Part shown: one piece after another, positions 25,153 through 33,613 of the stretch
How positions within the stretch are numbered: the stretch's first letter is position 1
Layout: each line of letters starts with the position of its first letter
From: Aquificota bacterium
GTDB taxonomy: Bacteria; Aquificota; Aquificia; Desulfurobacteriales; DQVG01
Length of the DNA: 44,184 nucleotides
Assembly: GCA_027002265.1 (NCBI GenBank)
Contig: JAMOTM010000020.1
Location: forward strand, 1 to 44,184
Reading direction: 5' to 3'
Notes under the pieces: generated by a model
Databases searched by the model: none
What the model was told of the DNA's origin: nothing
Seen by the model: the letters and a program-made list of their open reading frames with translations, nothing else
Made by a program: the position numbers and the translations under genes

Positions 25153-25602
25153 TTACATGGTTAAGTCCAAGATTCTTCCTGCTCTTGCAATATCTTCACT
25201 TGAAGGTTGTCTACAACCTTCGTCAGTTTCTTTTATAATTCTTGCTAATATATATAAAAGGGTTCCAACAATTTCAGGAAGTTTCTTTTCAAGTTCAGCT
25301 TCTAAAGGATATTTTAAAGGTGGTTTGGAAGCTAAAAATTCTAAAATAGGTTCTATATCTATTTCTTGTTCTAAAGCTCTAAATTTATGAATAGACTCTA
25401 AAAATCCTTTTGTGAGCGGAACATCACATTCCCAGATAACATCTCTACCGTTATAAGATGCGTTTCTTTCACCAATAAGAAGAAGATCATAAAGTTTTTT
25501 TTCTACGATGTCTGTAATTTCTTTTGCTTTATTTTTGTCTAAATCTAAGCCTGCAGCTTTTCTAAATAAACTTTCAAGTTGTCCAAAACCTACAATAGCC
25601 AT
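25153..25602 (-). CDS. DUF1931 histone-fold (pseudodimeric) protein, Aq_328-like
   Basis: The protein resembles the DUF1931 family whose Aquifex member Aq_328 has a double histone fold in one chain. Residues about 8-65 (numbering from the start chosen here) read as a first fold: ESLFRKAAGLDLDKNKAKEI, a long helix with VEKKLYDLLLIGERNA, then NGRDVIWECDVPLTKGF, where Arg-Asp matches the histone Arg-Asp clamp before the last helix. A second half (LEKKLPEIVGTLLYILARII, then PSSEDIARAGRIL) repeats the pattern. Whether it binds DNA is unproven; the protein is acidic overall. An ATG at 25617 overlaps the GGAGG (25611-25615); the ATG at 25602 is seven bases past it and is the better start, giving 149 residues. 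Confidence 0.85.
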   Translation of the reverse strand: MAIVGFGQLESLFRKAAGLDLDKNKAKEITDIVEKKLYDLLLIGERNASYNGRDVIWECDVPLTKGFLESIHKFRALEQEIDIEPILEFLASKPPLKYPLEAELEKKLPEIVGTLLYILARIIKETDEGCRQPSSEDIARAGRILDLTM

Positions 25603-25797
25603 GTAAAATACCTCCATTTTTTTATTCTATTTTTTATTTTATAATAACAAATTTAACTTAATTAACTTTTTCTGTAAGTTTAAATATAGCAAAGAGCTCA
25701 TAAATTTCAAGATAAGCTTTATCTTTAAATTTTTTTTAAAGAAATTAAAATTATGTAAATATAAGAAAATAAATTTTAATTTTACAAGGGTGCTAAT

Positions 25798-26640
25798 TTG
25801 GAAAATATTTATCTTCAAAATGCTATTTTTGATATTCTAAAACTGATTATTTTTTATTTAAAGAAAAGTATTTTTGCTATCTTTATTTTATTTTTTGTAT
25901 CTTATTACCTTTTGAAAAAATTAAAAATAAGATTTGTAAAGGAACTTCCAGAAATTACAATCAAAGCTTATCTTCAACTTATTTTTATAAGTTTAGTTCT
26001 TCTTTTTTTATTAAAAATAGAATTTAAGTATGCTTTTTTACTAGTTGCAGCTCTTATAACTTATAATGCTGCAAAGATAAATTTAAGTAGATTTCCAATT
26101 GAAGATAAAAAAGAAAAAAGGAAGTTTTTAAAATTTATTTGGATTTCATATTTTTTAATAAGTTTGTTTGGAATTTTAGTTTTATTTACCACAGACTTAT
26201 TTAGTTTTTCCCCAGAAGTTATAATACCTTTAATAGGTATTAGTGTTGCAGGAGCAATGCGAGGAGTAAATTTACTTATTTCAAGTTTATTTAATAAAGT
26301 AAAAGAAAATAAAGATATTTTAGAAAGTGTTTTTGCCTTAGGTGGTTCCCAAAAAGATGCTTTAGAACTTTTAAAAGAGGAGGTTTTGTACTACTCTACC
26401 TTAAATACCAGAGATATGCTCAAAGCTGCTGGCATTGTTCATATTCCAGGTGTTATGGTAGGACTTTTACTTGCAGGAACTCCTCCTATAAAAGCTGCAA
26501 CTATTCAATTTTTAGTTTTAAATTTGATATTATTTAATGTTGTAGTAAGCAGTTTTTTTGCTTTTAAATACTTTTCAAATTATTTCCCTTATCCTAAATT
26601 TTTTTTAGATAAAGAAAATAAAGAAAAAAAAGGAGGATAA
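25798..26640 (+). CDS. FetB/UPF0014-family ABC transporter permease
   Basis: The 280-residue inner-membrane protein has about seven hydrophobic helices. It matches UPF0014/FetB (iron export, formerly YbbM) through YLQLIFISLVLLFLL, PEVIIPLIGISVAGAMRGVN, ESVFALGGSQKDALELL, and the conserved AGIVHIPGVMVGLLLAGTPP followed by an alanine-rich helix. FetB normally pairs with the ATPase FetA; no ATPase gene adjoins, so the partner is elsewhere or the protein works differently. Start is TTG with AAGGG nine bases before it. The stop is followed after 1 base by the TPR gene. Confidence 0.82.
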   Translation: MENIYLQNAIFDILKLIIFYLKKSIFAIFILFFVSYYLLKKLKIRFVKELPEITIKAYLQLIFISLVLLFLLKIEFKYAFLLVAALITYNAAKINLSRFPIEDKKEKRKFLKFIWISYFLISLFGILVLFTTDLFSFSPEVIIPLIGISVAGAMRGVNLLISSLFNKVKENKDILESVFALGGSQKDALELLKEEVLYYSTLNTRDMLKAAGIVHIPGVMVGLLLAGTPPIKAATIQFLVLNLILFNVVVSSFFAFKYFSNYFPYPKFFLDKENKEKKGG

Positions 26641-26641
26641 C

Positions 26642-27778
26642 TTGGAATTAAATTTTGATAAGTATTCGGCACGAGAAATTCTGGATATATATATAAAAGA
26701 AGGAGATCGTCTACCTTTACCTCAAGCCGAGTACCTTTTAAAACGGGCTATTGAAAAAGATCCCTTTTATGAAGAGCCTTACATTCATTTATCTAAGGTT
26801 TATCGCAAACTTAAAAAATTTGATAAGGCGAAAGAAATTTTAAATATTTTAAAAATGTTAAATCCCTATAGATCTTATTCTTATATTCATTTAGCTAAGT
26901 TATATGCCGAAGAAGGAGACATTGAAAAAGCTATAGATATTCTTAAGGAAGGTATTAAAAAATTTGAAGAAGTTAACTTATCCCAAGATATTATTTTAGA
27001 TCTTTATATTTTAGCTATTAAATATTCCATATATAACTGGATGGATGAGGATGCTAGCAAGCTTATAGAGGAACTTTACATAAAGTATAAAGATAGTATA
27101 GAAGCTTTATTAAGGGTTCTCCCATATATGGAAGAACTTGGATTATATGAACTTATATATGAATGGGTAAATTATCTTGAACAAAAATACTCTTTAAGAG
27201 AAATTCCATTAAATATTTTAGAATCTTATGCAAATGCTTGCTTTGAAACAGAAAATGACAAAAAAGCTCTTGAGGTTTATGAATATTTAAAAGATTATTT
27301 AGAATATCCTTTAAAAAAATTTGAAACGGAAACGACCTTAAAATTAAGATTTGACTATGCCACTCTATTTTTAGATTTAAAGGAATATAAAAAAGTAGAA
27401 AAATTAATGAAGGCCGTTTTAGACTTAAATGGTTTTGGTGATCATGCCCTTGCAGCTTTAGAGCTTTTAAAGGAGATTTATGTTAATAATGGAAAAATTT
27501 TAAAGTTTTTAAAAATTTTAGAAGATAAGGTTTTTGGAAAGTACAATTTAAATTCTTACTATATTGAAATGATTTTAGATATTTTAAAAAAGGCATATAA
27601 AGAAGGATTTATAAAGGAAGCTTTAAAGGGTTTTGGAGGACTTTTAGCAAGTGTATATTCTTATGAAAATAAAAAACTTATTGAGGCACAAATAGATACT
27701 CTTTTTTCAAAAGAAGAAAAATATCTAATAGAACTTTATAAGCTTCATTTTGAAGGAAATATTATTGTAGAGGATTAA
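26642..27778 (+). CDS. Tetratricopeptide-repeat protein
   Basis: The 378 residues are almost wholly alpha-helical. Clear TPR units lie near residues 35-110 (YEEPYIHLSKVYRKLKKFDKA, SYIHLAKLYAEEGDIEKAI); later units are degenerate and extend to about 330. There is no signal peptide or membrane segment, so it is probably a cytoplasmic scaffold. Its partner is unknown; position between a FetB-like permease and a small membrane protein suggests, but does not show, a link with a membrane process. The start is TTG, one base after the permease stop, with AAAGGAGG inside the end of that gene. Confidence 0.82.
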   Translation: MELNFDKYSAREILDIYIKEGDRLPLPQAEYLLKRAIEKDPFYEEPYIHLSKVYRKLKKFDKAKEILNILKMLNPYRSYSYIHLAKLYAEEGDIEKAIDILKEGIKKFEEVNLSQDIILDLYILAIKYSIYNWMDEDASKLIEELYIKYKDSIEALLRVLPYMEELGLYELIYEWVNYLEQKYSLREIPLNILESYANACFETENDKKALEVYEYLKDYLEYPLKKFETETTLKLRFDYATLFLDLKEYKKVEKLMKAVLDLNGFGDHALAALELLKEIYVNNGKILKFLKILEDKVFGKYNLNSYYIEMILDILKKAYKEGFIKEALKGFGGLLASVYSYENKKLIEAQIDTLFSKEEKYLIELYKLHFEGNIIVED

Positions 27779-27791
27779 TGCGGGAGGTTTT

Positions 27792-28232
27792 ATGTTTATT
27801 CCTTTTTTTATATTTATAGCATCTATTGCAATAATTATTTTTAATATAAATAGAGCCATAAAAAATAGAGCTTATTTAGATAGTATATTAAATTTTTCTT
27901 TGTTACTTCTTGGTTATGCAAGTTTTGTCTTACTAAGTAATCTTGCTTTTAAATATAAAATAAAATTTATTTTACCCTATACCCCAGGTATAGCCTTTTT
28001 ATTTTCATCTATTTTATTATTTCTTATTCTTCTTCCATTTTTAAAAAATATAAAGCTCTATTTTCGTTTTAAATTTAAATTATTTTTTACAATTTCAGTA
28101 ATATCCATTTTTTTTGGTTTTTTAATAAAATTTTATATACTTATCAATTTTGGAACAATTTTACTTTCTTATGTTCTTTTCTGGTTTTTATTAAAAACAT
28201 TTAAAAATTTTCAAAAAAATGCTGGAATTTGA
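27792..28232 (+). CDS. Small four-helix membrane protein, unknown function
   Basis: The 146 residues contain four hydrophobic helices (about 2-20, 34-52, 64-86, 98-135 as a longer pair region) with short Lys/Arg-rich loops. No family is recognised and no catalytic residues stand out. GGGAGG precedes the ATG. It lies 13 bases after the TPR gene and overlaps rnhB by 14 bases, so it is in the same transcript. Confidence 0.7.
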   Translation: MFIPFFIFIASIAIIIFNINRAIKNRAYLDSILNFSLLLLGYASFVLLSNLAFKYKIKFILPYTPGIAFLFSSILLFLILLPFLKNIKLYFRFKFKLFFTISVISIFFGFLIKFYILINFGTILLSYVLFWFLLKTFKNFQKNAGI

Positions 28233-28890
28233 GAAAAAATTTTTTCCAAAAATAATATGTGGAATTGATGAGGTTGGTAGAGGACCTTTGGCAGGTCCCG
28301 TAGTTATAGCTGGAGTTATTTTAAAAGAACCTCTAAAACTTTTTATAGAAAAGGATTCAAAAAAACTTTCTACAAAAAAGCGTCTTTTTTTCTTTAAAGA
28401 AATAAAAAAACGTTCATTTAAATTTTTAATAAAAATTTTAGACAATGAAGATATAGATAAATTAAATATCTATCAAGCAACTTTAAAAGGGGCAAATTAT
28501 ATACATGAAACTTTAAAGCCAGATATTTCTTTAACAGATGCTTTAAAGTTAAAACAAAAAAATCATATTTCTATAGTTAAAGGTGATGAAAAAAGCCAAT
28601 CTATTGCGGCTGCTAGTATCTTAGCTAAAGTTACAAGAGATTTTATTATGGATCTAATAGATAAATTTTTTCCAGAATATTTTTTCAAAAAGCACAAAGG
28701 CTATCCTACAAAACTTCATAAAGAAGCTATAAAATTAAACGGGATAACACCTTTTCATCGAAAAAGTTTTTCTAATATATCTTCTTTTTCCCTAAATACA
28801 AAAAATATCCATACATTTTTCTTTTTAAAAAAAGAAAATAGAGAAAAACTCTATAGATATGCTTTAGGTATTCTTTTAAAGAATTTTTAA
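28219..28890 (+). CDS. rnhB: Ribonuclease HII
   Basis: Cleaves the RNA strand of RNA-DNA hybrids and single ribonucleotides in DNA. The 223 residues show the metal-binding GIDEVGRGPLAGPVV (Asp17, Glu18), a later LTDALKL with a third acidic residue, and the KGDEKSQSIAAASILAKVTRD block, then HKGYPTKLHKEA, all type 2 signatures. The C-terminal ~30 residues are Lys/Phe-rich. The start ATG lies inside the preceding gene. It is the last gene of the plus-strand block and converges with pseI over 16 bases; no terminator hairpin is visible. Confidence 0.96.
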   Translation: MLEFEKKFFPKIICGIDEVGRGPLAGPVVIAGVILKEPLKLFIEKDSKKLSTKKRLFFFKEIKKRSFKFLIKILDNEDIDKLNIYQATLKGANYIHETLKPDISLTDALKLKQKNHISIVKGDEKSQSIAAASILAKVTRDFIMDLIDKFFPEYFFKKHKGYPTKLHKEAIKLNGITPFHRKSFSNISSFSLNTKNIHTFFFLKKENREKLYRYALGILLKNF

Positions 28891-28906
28891 ATCAAATTAA
28901 AATAAG

Positions 28907-29965
28907 TTAAAAGTCTATCAAATCAAAACTTAATGGAGTTCCTTTTTTTATATCTTTTTTTGCCTTTTTACCTAAAATTAAAGGTAAATATTTTGGAGGA
29001 AGACCATAATTTGGACGAATAGATTTTACGTTTTCTAAAGTAAAAGTTTCCCCTTTTTTCATATCCTTTACCACAAAAAGAGAACGAGCAAATTTTCTTG
29101 CCTGTTTTTGTCTTTCTGTAAGTTCATAAGTTACTTTTCCTAAAGCTTTTTCCACATTTCTAACAGCTTTTACCATTTCTTTAAATTCATCTGGAGTTAA
29201 AGAAAATTCTTTATCTGGAGAGTCAATATCTTTAGATAGTATAAAGTGTTTTTCAATAAGCTTTGCTCCTAAAGTGACAGCTGCCACTGGAACTTCAATT
29301 CCTTTAGAATGATCCGAAAGACCTACTATACAATCAAAAGTCTCTTTCATATTTTTTAAAGTCAAAAGATTTATATCTTCATAGTTGGTAGGATAATCTG
29401 AAACGCATTTTAATAAAATAATATCATGATTTTCTTTCCTTTTACAAGCTTCTAAAGCCTCTTCAATATCTTTTAAAGTAGCAATACCTGTAGAAATAAT
29501 TACTGGTTTTTTCTTTTCAGCTGCATATTCTATTAAAGGAATATCCGTTATTTCGAAAGATGCTATTTTATAAGCCGGACAATTTAATTTTTCTAAAAAA
29601 TCTATGGCAGAAAAATCAAAGGGAGAAGAAAACCAAATTAAATTAAGTTTTTTTGCAAGTTCCTTTAGCTCATAATGCCATTCCCACGGCATATAAGCTT
29701 TTTTATAAAGTTCGTAAAAAGTTTGTCCATCCCATAATTTACTTCCTTTTATTAAAAAATATTCATTTTTACAATTTAAAGTTATAGTATCTGGAGTATA
29801 AGTTTGAAATTTAACTGCATCAGCTCCAGATTCCTTTATAGCATATAAAGTTTCTTTGGCTAAAGATAAATCTTGATTATGATTTGCAGAAAGCTCCGCT
29901 ACTATAAAACAAGGATGATTTTCACCAACATATTTATTTTCTATTTTTATTTCTTTTTTAAACAT
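28907..29965 (-). CDS. pseI: Pseudaminic acid synthase PseI (NeuB family)
   Basis: Condenses phosphoenolpyruvate with 2,4-diacetamido-2,4,6-trideoxy-altrose to pseudaminic acid, a sialic-acid-like sugar of flagella and surface glycans. The 352 residues match NeuB-type enzymes: AELSANHNQDLSLAK, VKFQTYTPDTITL, and the PseI-leaning LWDGQTFYELYKKAY, then FSSPFD, YKIASFEI, ISTGIATL, GLSDHSKG, IEKHFIL. An antifreeze-like SAF domain closes it (RSLFVVKDMKKGETFT, SIRPNYGLPPKY). LWDGQ and the SIRPN block favour PseI over sialic acid synthase. pseB lies about 10 kb away. It starts 12 bases after mscS and ends the minus-strand block. Confidence 0.9.
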   Translation of the reverse strand: MFKKEIKIENKYVGENHPCFIVAELSANHNQDLSLAKETLYAIKESGADAVKFQTYTPDTITLNCKNEYFLIKGSKLWDGQTFYELYKKAYMPWEWHYELKELAKKLNLIWFSSPFDFSAIDFLEKLNCPAYKIASFEITDIPLIEYAAEKKKPVIISTGIATLKDIEEALEACKRKENHDIILLKCVSDYPTNYEDINLLTLKNMKETFDCIVGLSDHSKGIEVPVAAVTLGAKLIEKHFILSKDIDSPDKEFSLTPDEFKEMVKAVRNVEKALGKVTYELTERQKQARKFARSLFVVKDMKKGETFTLENVKSIRPNYGLPPKYLPLILGKKAKKDIKKGTPLSFDLIDF

Positions 29966-29977
29966 TTTTAACCTCTT

Positions 29978-31732
29978 TTAGTTTGATTTTTTATTTTCAT
30001 TATCGTTAATTTTATAATTTTTGAAATTTTCTATTTCCACTTTTAGATTGTTTCTAAACCAAACATCTTGTTGAGGAAATGGTATTTCAATTCCAGCTTC
30101 TTTTAGTTTATACCATGCTTTAAAATAAAAATTACTTACTACATTTCTAACACGTAAATTTTTTCTTATATCTATCCAGAAAATTGCTTTAAAAATTAAA
30201 GCACTATCTCCAATTTCCTCAAAACGTACACAAATAGGAAAATCTTTTTCTACAAAAGGTAAATTTAGAATTACATCTTCTAAAACTTGTTTAACTTTCA
30301 TCGGATCGGAAGAATAGGAAACACTTACGGGAATTTTCAATCTAACATAGGGATCTTTATAAGAAAAGTTCACTATAGGAGAATTTATAAAAGATGAATT
30401 TGGAATTGAAATTTCTACTCCATCATTTGTTCTTATGATTGTGGAAAGAATACCTATATCTTCTACTTTTCCAAAAACACTGTTAACTTTAGTTCCAAGA
30501 GTACTAACGGAAACGGACGGAAGCTCCACAATATCACCAACTTTTAATTTTTTGCTAAAAAGTAAAATAAAACCACTAACATAATTATTCATAATTGTTT
30601 GTAGACCAAATCCTAACCCAACTCCTAAAGTTCCGGCAATTGGTAAAATAGCTTTCCAAGTGATTCCCAAACTTGATAATATAATCATTATGTTAAAAAG
30701 TACACCTAGATTAAATATAAGAGCCTCTGCGGATCCTCCTTCAACTTCTCTTCTTTCTTTAGGAAATAAAAGTTTTATTAGTTTCTTTGATATATTTAAA
30801 ATATTAAAAAGAATAATACTTAAAAAAGTGGTTTTTATAAGACTGCTTACAGAAATTTCTATAAGATCACTTTTAAAAATATAAAGATTATCCAAACCTA
30901 ATTTAGTTAAAATCAAGGAAAAATTAAAAAGTTTAAATGAGATAGTTAAAGTTAGCAATATATAGAGGGTAGATATAAAAATTTTAAGATGATACTCTAT
31001 TGTTTCAATATCTTCTTTTGAAAGTTCATTTTTTAAATGTTCTTTTATTAATTTTATAACTTTTGAGTAAAGATATATGTAAAGAGTAGTTAGAAATATT
31101 ATTAAAGAAATTCCAAGTAAAGTTTTGTAATTTAAATTTATGTGCTCAGTTTCCCATAAGATTAATATTAAAGGAGAAAATAAAATAATAAAAGTTTCAT
31201 AAATTTTTCTTATTATATTTTGTTTAATGCTATCTTTTAAATTCCAAAGTAAGAATAATACCCCTAAAACTACAAAAAACTTTTTGATTTTTATTAAAGT
31301 AAAAAAAATATTTTTATTTTTTAGAAGTAAACCTAATATAGACAGCAAATAGGAAAAGGTAAAAAATATATACGGCAAGTAAACTTTCTTGTCTTTTCTT
31401 TTTTCAAATTCACTATAATGTTTTATATATTTAGTTGATTTTATTAAAAATATACCTGATAAAAATACAGATGTATCTACTAAAAATATTTTTAAAGTTT
31501 TATTAAAGCAAAACTTCGAGCTAAAAATTCCCAATAAAATAAATAAAATAGATATAAAGATAGAAAACAAAGTATCAAGAAAAATTTTATTTTCTACGTA
31601 AAACTTGGAAAATAGTACTTTTTTTATTTTATTTTTTAATAGAAGTATATTAAAAGTTATAAAAAAATAAGCTCCAAGTATTAAAAATTCCTTTGAAGAA
31701 AAAAAAGAGTTAAGCTTCAAGATTAACTTCAA
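29978..31732 (-). CDS. MscS-family mechanosensitive channel
   Basis: The 584-residue membrane protein probably opens on membrane tension to release solutes after osmotic downshift. The first ~340 residues hold many hydrophobic helices (about nine). The pore helix is the Gly/Ala-rich AGTLGVGLGFGLQTIMNN near residue 365, followed by the beta domain (FSKKLKVGDIVELP, GKVEDIGILSTIIRTNDG, IPNSSFINSPIVNFS) and the C-terminal alpha/beta part ending IEIPFPQQDVWF. The large N-terminal region exceeds E. coli MscS (286 residues) and resembles the mid-sized MscS-like class. Upstream is the nitrilase-like gene, 12 bases away. Confidence 0.92.
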   Translation of the reverse strand: MKLILKLNSFFSSKEFLILGAYFFITFNILLLKNKIKKVLFSKFYVENKIFLDTLFSIFISILFILLGIFSSKFCFNKTLKIFLVDTSVFLSGIFLIKSTKYIKHYSEFEKRKDKKVYLPYIFFTFSYLLSILGLLLKNKNIFFTLIKIKKFFVVLGVLFLLWNLKDSIKQNIIRKIYETFIILFSPLILILWETEHINLNYKTLLGISLIIFLTTLYIYLYSKVIKLIKEHLKNELSKEDIETIEYHLKIFISTLYILLTLTISFKLFNFSLILTKLGLDNLYIFKSDLIEISVSSLIKTTFLSIILFNILNISKKLIKLLFPKERREVEGGSAEALIFNLGVLFNIMIILSSLGITWKAILPIAGTLGVGLGFGLQTIMNNYVSGFILLFSKKLKVGDIVELPSVSVSTLGTKVNSVFGKVEDIGILSTIIRTNDGVEISIPNSSFINSPIVNFSYKDPYVRLKIPVSVSYSSDPMKVKQVLEDVILNLPFVEKDFPICVRFEEIGDSALIFKAIFWIDIRKNLRVRNVVSNFYFKAWYKLKEAGIEIPFPQQDVWFRNNLKVEIENFKNYKINDNENKKSN

Positions 31733-31744
31733 TCCTCCAACCTT

Positions 31745-32542
31745 TTATTTTGTCGGAAAAAGATTAAAGTATCTGTCCCACTCCTTTATAAGAGGAAGAG
31801 AAATACGTGCCTCTTTAATTTCTTCTTTATTAAGATTAATATAGGATATTTCTTCTTTTTCTGATAAAATTAAAAGAAGTTCACCTTTTGGAGAATACGC
31901 AAAGGAATTTCCCCAAAAATATATACCATCTTCAAAACCTACTCTATTTACGAAAATAAAGTAAGATCCAAGTAAAGTGGAAATTACTTTTCCTAAATTT
32001 AAATAAAAATTTTCAATGTCCTTTCTATAAGGTAAATCTGCTTGAACAATAATTATATCTGAATAAAGTAAATTTAAATAGCTTACTATATGCTTAGCTT
32101 CCTCAGAAAAAATGGGACCCAAATTAAAAGATAAAAATTCTGCTTTCTCTAAGGTATTTCCTTCTTTTAGAAAAATTTTTTCATTAAAAATATTAGATGG
32201 TAAAAAAACTTTTCTATGTTTAAAAAAAATCTTTTTATTAAATAAAAGTAAAGAAGATGAGAAATATTCAAAATTTTTTGACTCTTCTACAAATCCAAAT
32301 AAAATTCCTATATCTTGGGAAAGTTCATATAAATCCAAAAGAAAGGAACTATCCTCTTTTAAAGCAACTTCATAAGTTAAATCTTTCAAATAACTACCTG
32401 TTAAAGATTTTTCTGGGAAAATAATTAAATCTGCTTCATTTGTTTTTGCGTCTAAAATAAATTCCTTATGTTTTTCTAAATTATAATTTAGATCCCCAAG
32501 CTTAGGATTAATCTGAGCCAAAGCTATTTTTATTTCACTCAT
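31745..32542 (-). CDS. Nitrilase-superfamily protein lacking the catalytic cysteine
   Basis: The 265 residues have the carbon-nitrogen hydrolase fold: IALAQINPKLGDLNYN at the start, then IIFPEKSLTGSY with the catalytic-type Glu44, and FFKHRKVFLPS with the catalytic-type Lys111. In the family the nucleophile is Cys in a GxxICxD/E-like turn. Here the matching turn reads LGPIFSEEAKH with Ser146, and the whole protein contains no cysteine. It may be inactive, a structural relative, or use Ser; C-to-S normally kills nitrilases. The N-terminus resembles the amidase domain of NAD synthetase. It lies 15 bases after alr and 12 before mscS. Substrate unknown. Confidence 0.8.
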   Translation of the reverse strand: MSEIKIALAQINPKLGDLNYNLEKHKEFILDAKTNEADLIIFPEKSLTGSYLKDLTYEVALKEDSSFLLDLYELSQDIGILFGFVEESKNFEYFSSSLLLFNKKIFFKHRKVFLPSNIFNEKIFLKEGNTLEKAEFLSFNLGPIFSEEAKHIVSYLNLLYSDIIIVQADLPYRKDIENFYLNLGKVISTLLGSYFIFVNRVGFEDGIYFWGNSFAYSPKGELLLILSEKEEISYINLNKEEIKEARISLPLIKEWDRYFNLFPTK

Positions 32543-32557
32543 AATAAAAACTCCTTT

Positions 32558-33604
32558 TTAATTTTCTATAAAAATCTCTTTTCCTCTTAAACTTGTTAAA
32601 ATTTCATAGGGAATAGTTTCAAATATTTTACTCCAATAAAAAAGGTTGTGCCTTTCACTTAGTATTTCTACCTTTTCCCCAGATTTTATTTTATTATTTG
32701 GCAAAGATACAATTATTAGATTCATACAAACATTACCTCGAATATAAGCTTTTTTTCCACGAATAAGAAAATAAGCTTTGTTGGAGGCTTTTCTAAAAAT
32801 ACCTTCGTTATATCCTCCAAAAACTATTCCAAGATACTCTGTATTTTTTACTTTATAAGTTCCACAATAGGATACTTTTTGAAAAAATTGAGCCTCCTTG
32901 GTTTGTAAAAGATAAGAGTAAACTTCCATAGCTTGTCTTTTAAAAAAATATAAAAAAAGTCCAATACGGGCTGCATCTAAATGCTTTAATTTGTAAAGAG
33001 TCCCGTAGCTATTTTCAAGATGTAAAATTAAGTCTTTTTTCTTTTTTTTTAAGGGTAAGGTTAACTTTAAAAAAAGTTTATGTTGCTTTTTTGTAAATTC
33101 AAAGTTTGTATCTGCACAGGGCAAATGACTCAAAATGCCATCTAGAAGATCTATATTTCTTTCTAAAAAATTTTTTATTTTTAGAAACTCACGCGGATAA
33201 AATCCCAAGCGCGTCATTCCAGTATCTATTTTTATATGAAAAGGGATTTTATACTTTAATGCAAGTTTCAAATTTTCCAAATCGTAAATAGTTGGATATA
33301 CATTTTTAGTAATTTTTATATCTTTTAAAAAGTTTTTTAAAGGTTCTATTAAAATTAAAATTTTTCTTTTTGTTAATCTTAAAATTTGCTTTGCTTCATC
33401 AAAATCCTTAACTGCATATCCTAAAAGTTTTTTATCTAAAACTTTATCTTGTTTTGCAATTTTTTCTAAAAAACTTACAACTTTTTCTAAATTATGACCA
33501 TAAGCGTTACTTTTTACAACAGCAAAAAATTTTTTATTTTCAAGATAAGGATATAAAGTTTTTATATTTTCATATATTCTGTTTAAAAAAATAATTTTTT
33601 GCAT
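32558..33604 (-). CDS. alr: Alanine racemase
   Basis: PLP enzyme that makes D-alanine for peptidoglycan. At 348 residues it is slightly compact. Lys31 in AVVKSNAYGHN binds PLP. Arg132 lies in KIDTGMTRLGF, Arg213 in AARIGLF, and Tyr265 in GGYNEGIF is the second catalytic base. The C-terminal domain has IRGNVCMNLIIV and ends TSLRGKEIFIEN. All key residues are present. The gene is 9 bases downstream of the GGDEF gene. MurF, which uses D-Ala-D-Ala, is in the next minus-strand block. Confidence 0.95.
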   Translation of the reverse strand: MQKIIFLNRIYENIKTLYPYLENKKFFAVVKSNAYGHNLEKVVSFLEKIAKQDKVLDKKLLGYAVKDFDEAKQILRLTKRKILILIEPLKNFLKDIKITKNVYPTIYDLENLKLALKYKIPFHIKIDTGMTRLGFYPREFLKIKNFLERNIDLLDGILSHLPCADTNFEFTKKQHKLFLKLTLPLKKKKKDLILHLENSYGTLYKLKHLDAARIGLFLYFFKRQAMEVYSYLLQTKEAQFFQKVSYCGTYKVKNTEYLGIVFGGYNEGIFRKASNKAYFLIRGKKAYIRGNVCMNLIIVSLPNNKIKSGEKVEILSERHNLFYWSKIFETIPYEILTSLRGKEIFIEN

Positions 33605-33613
33605 CTTAAATTT

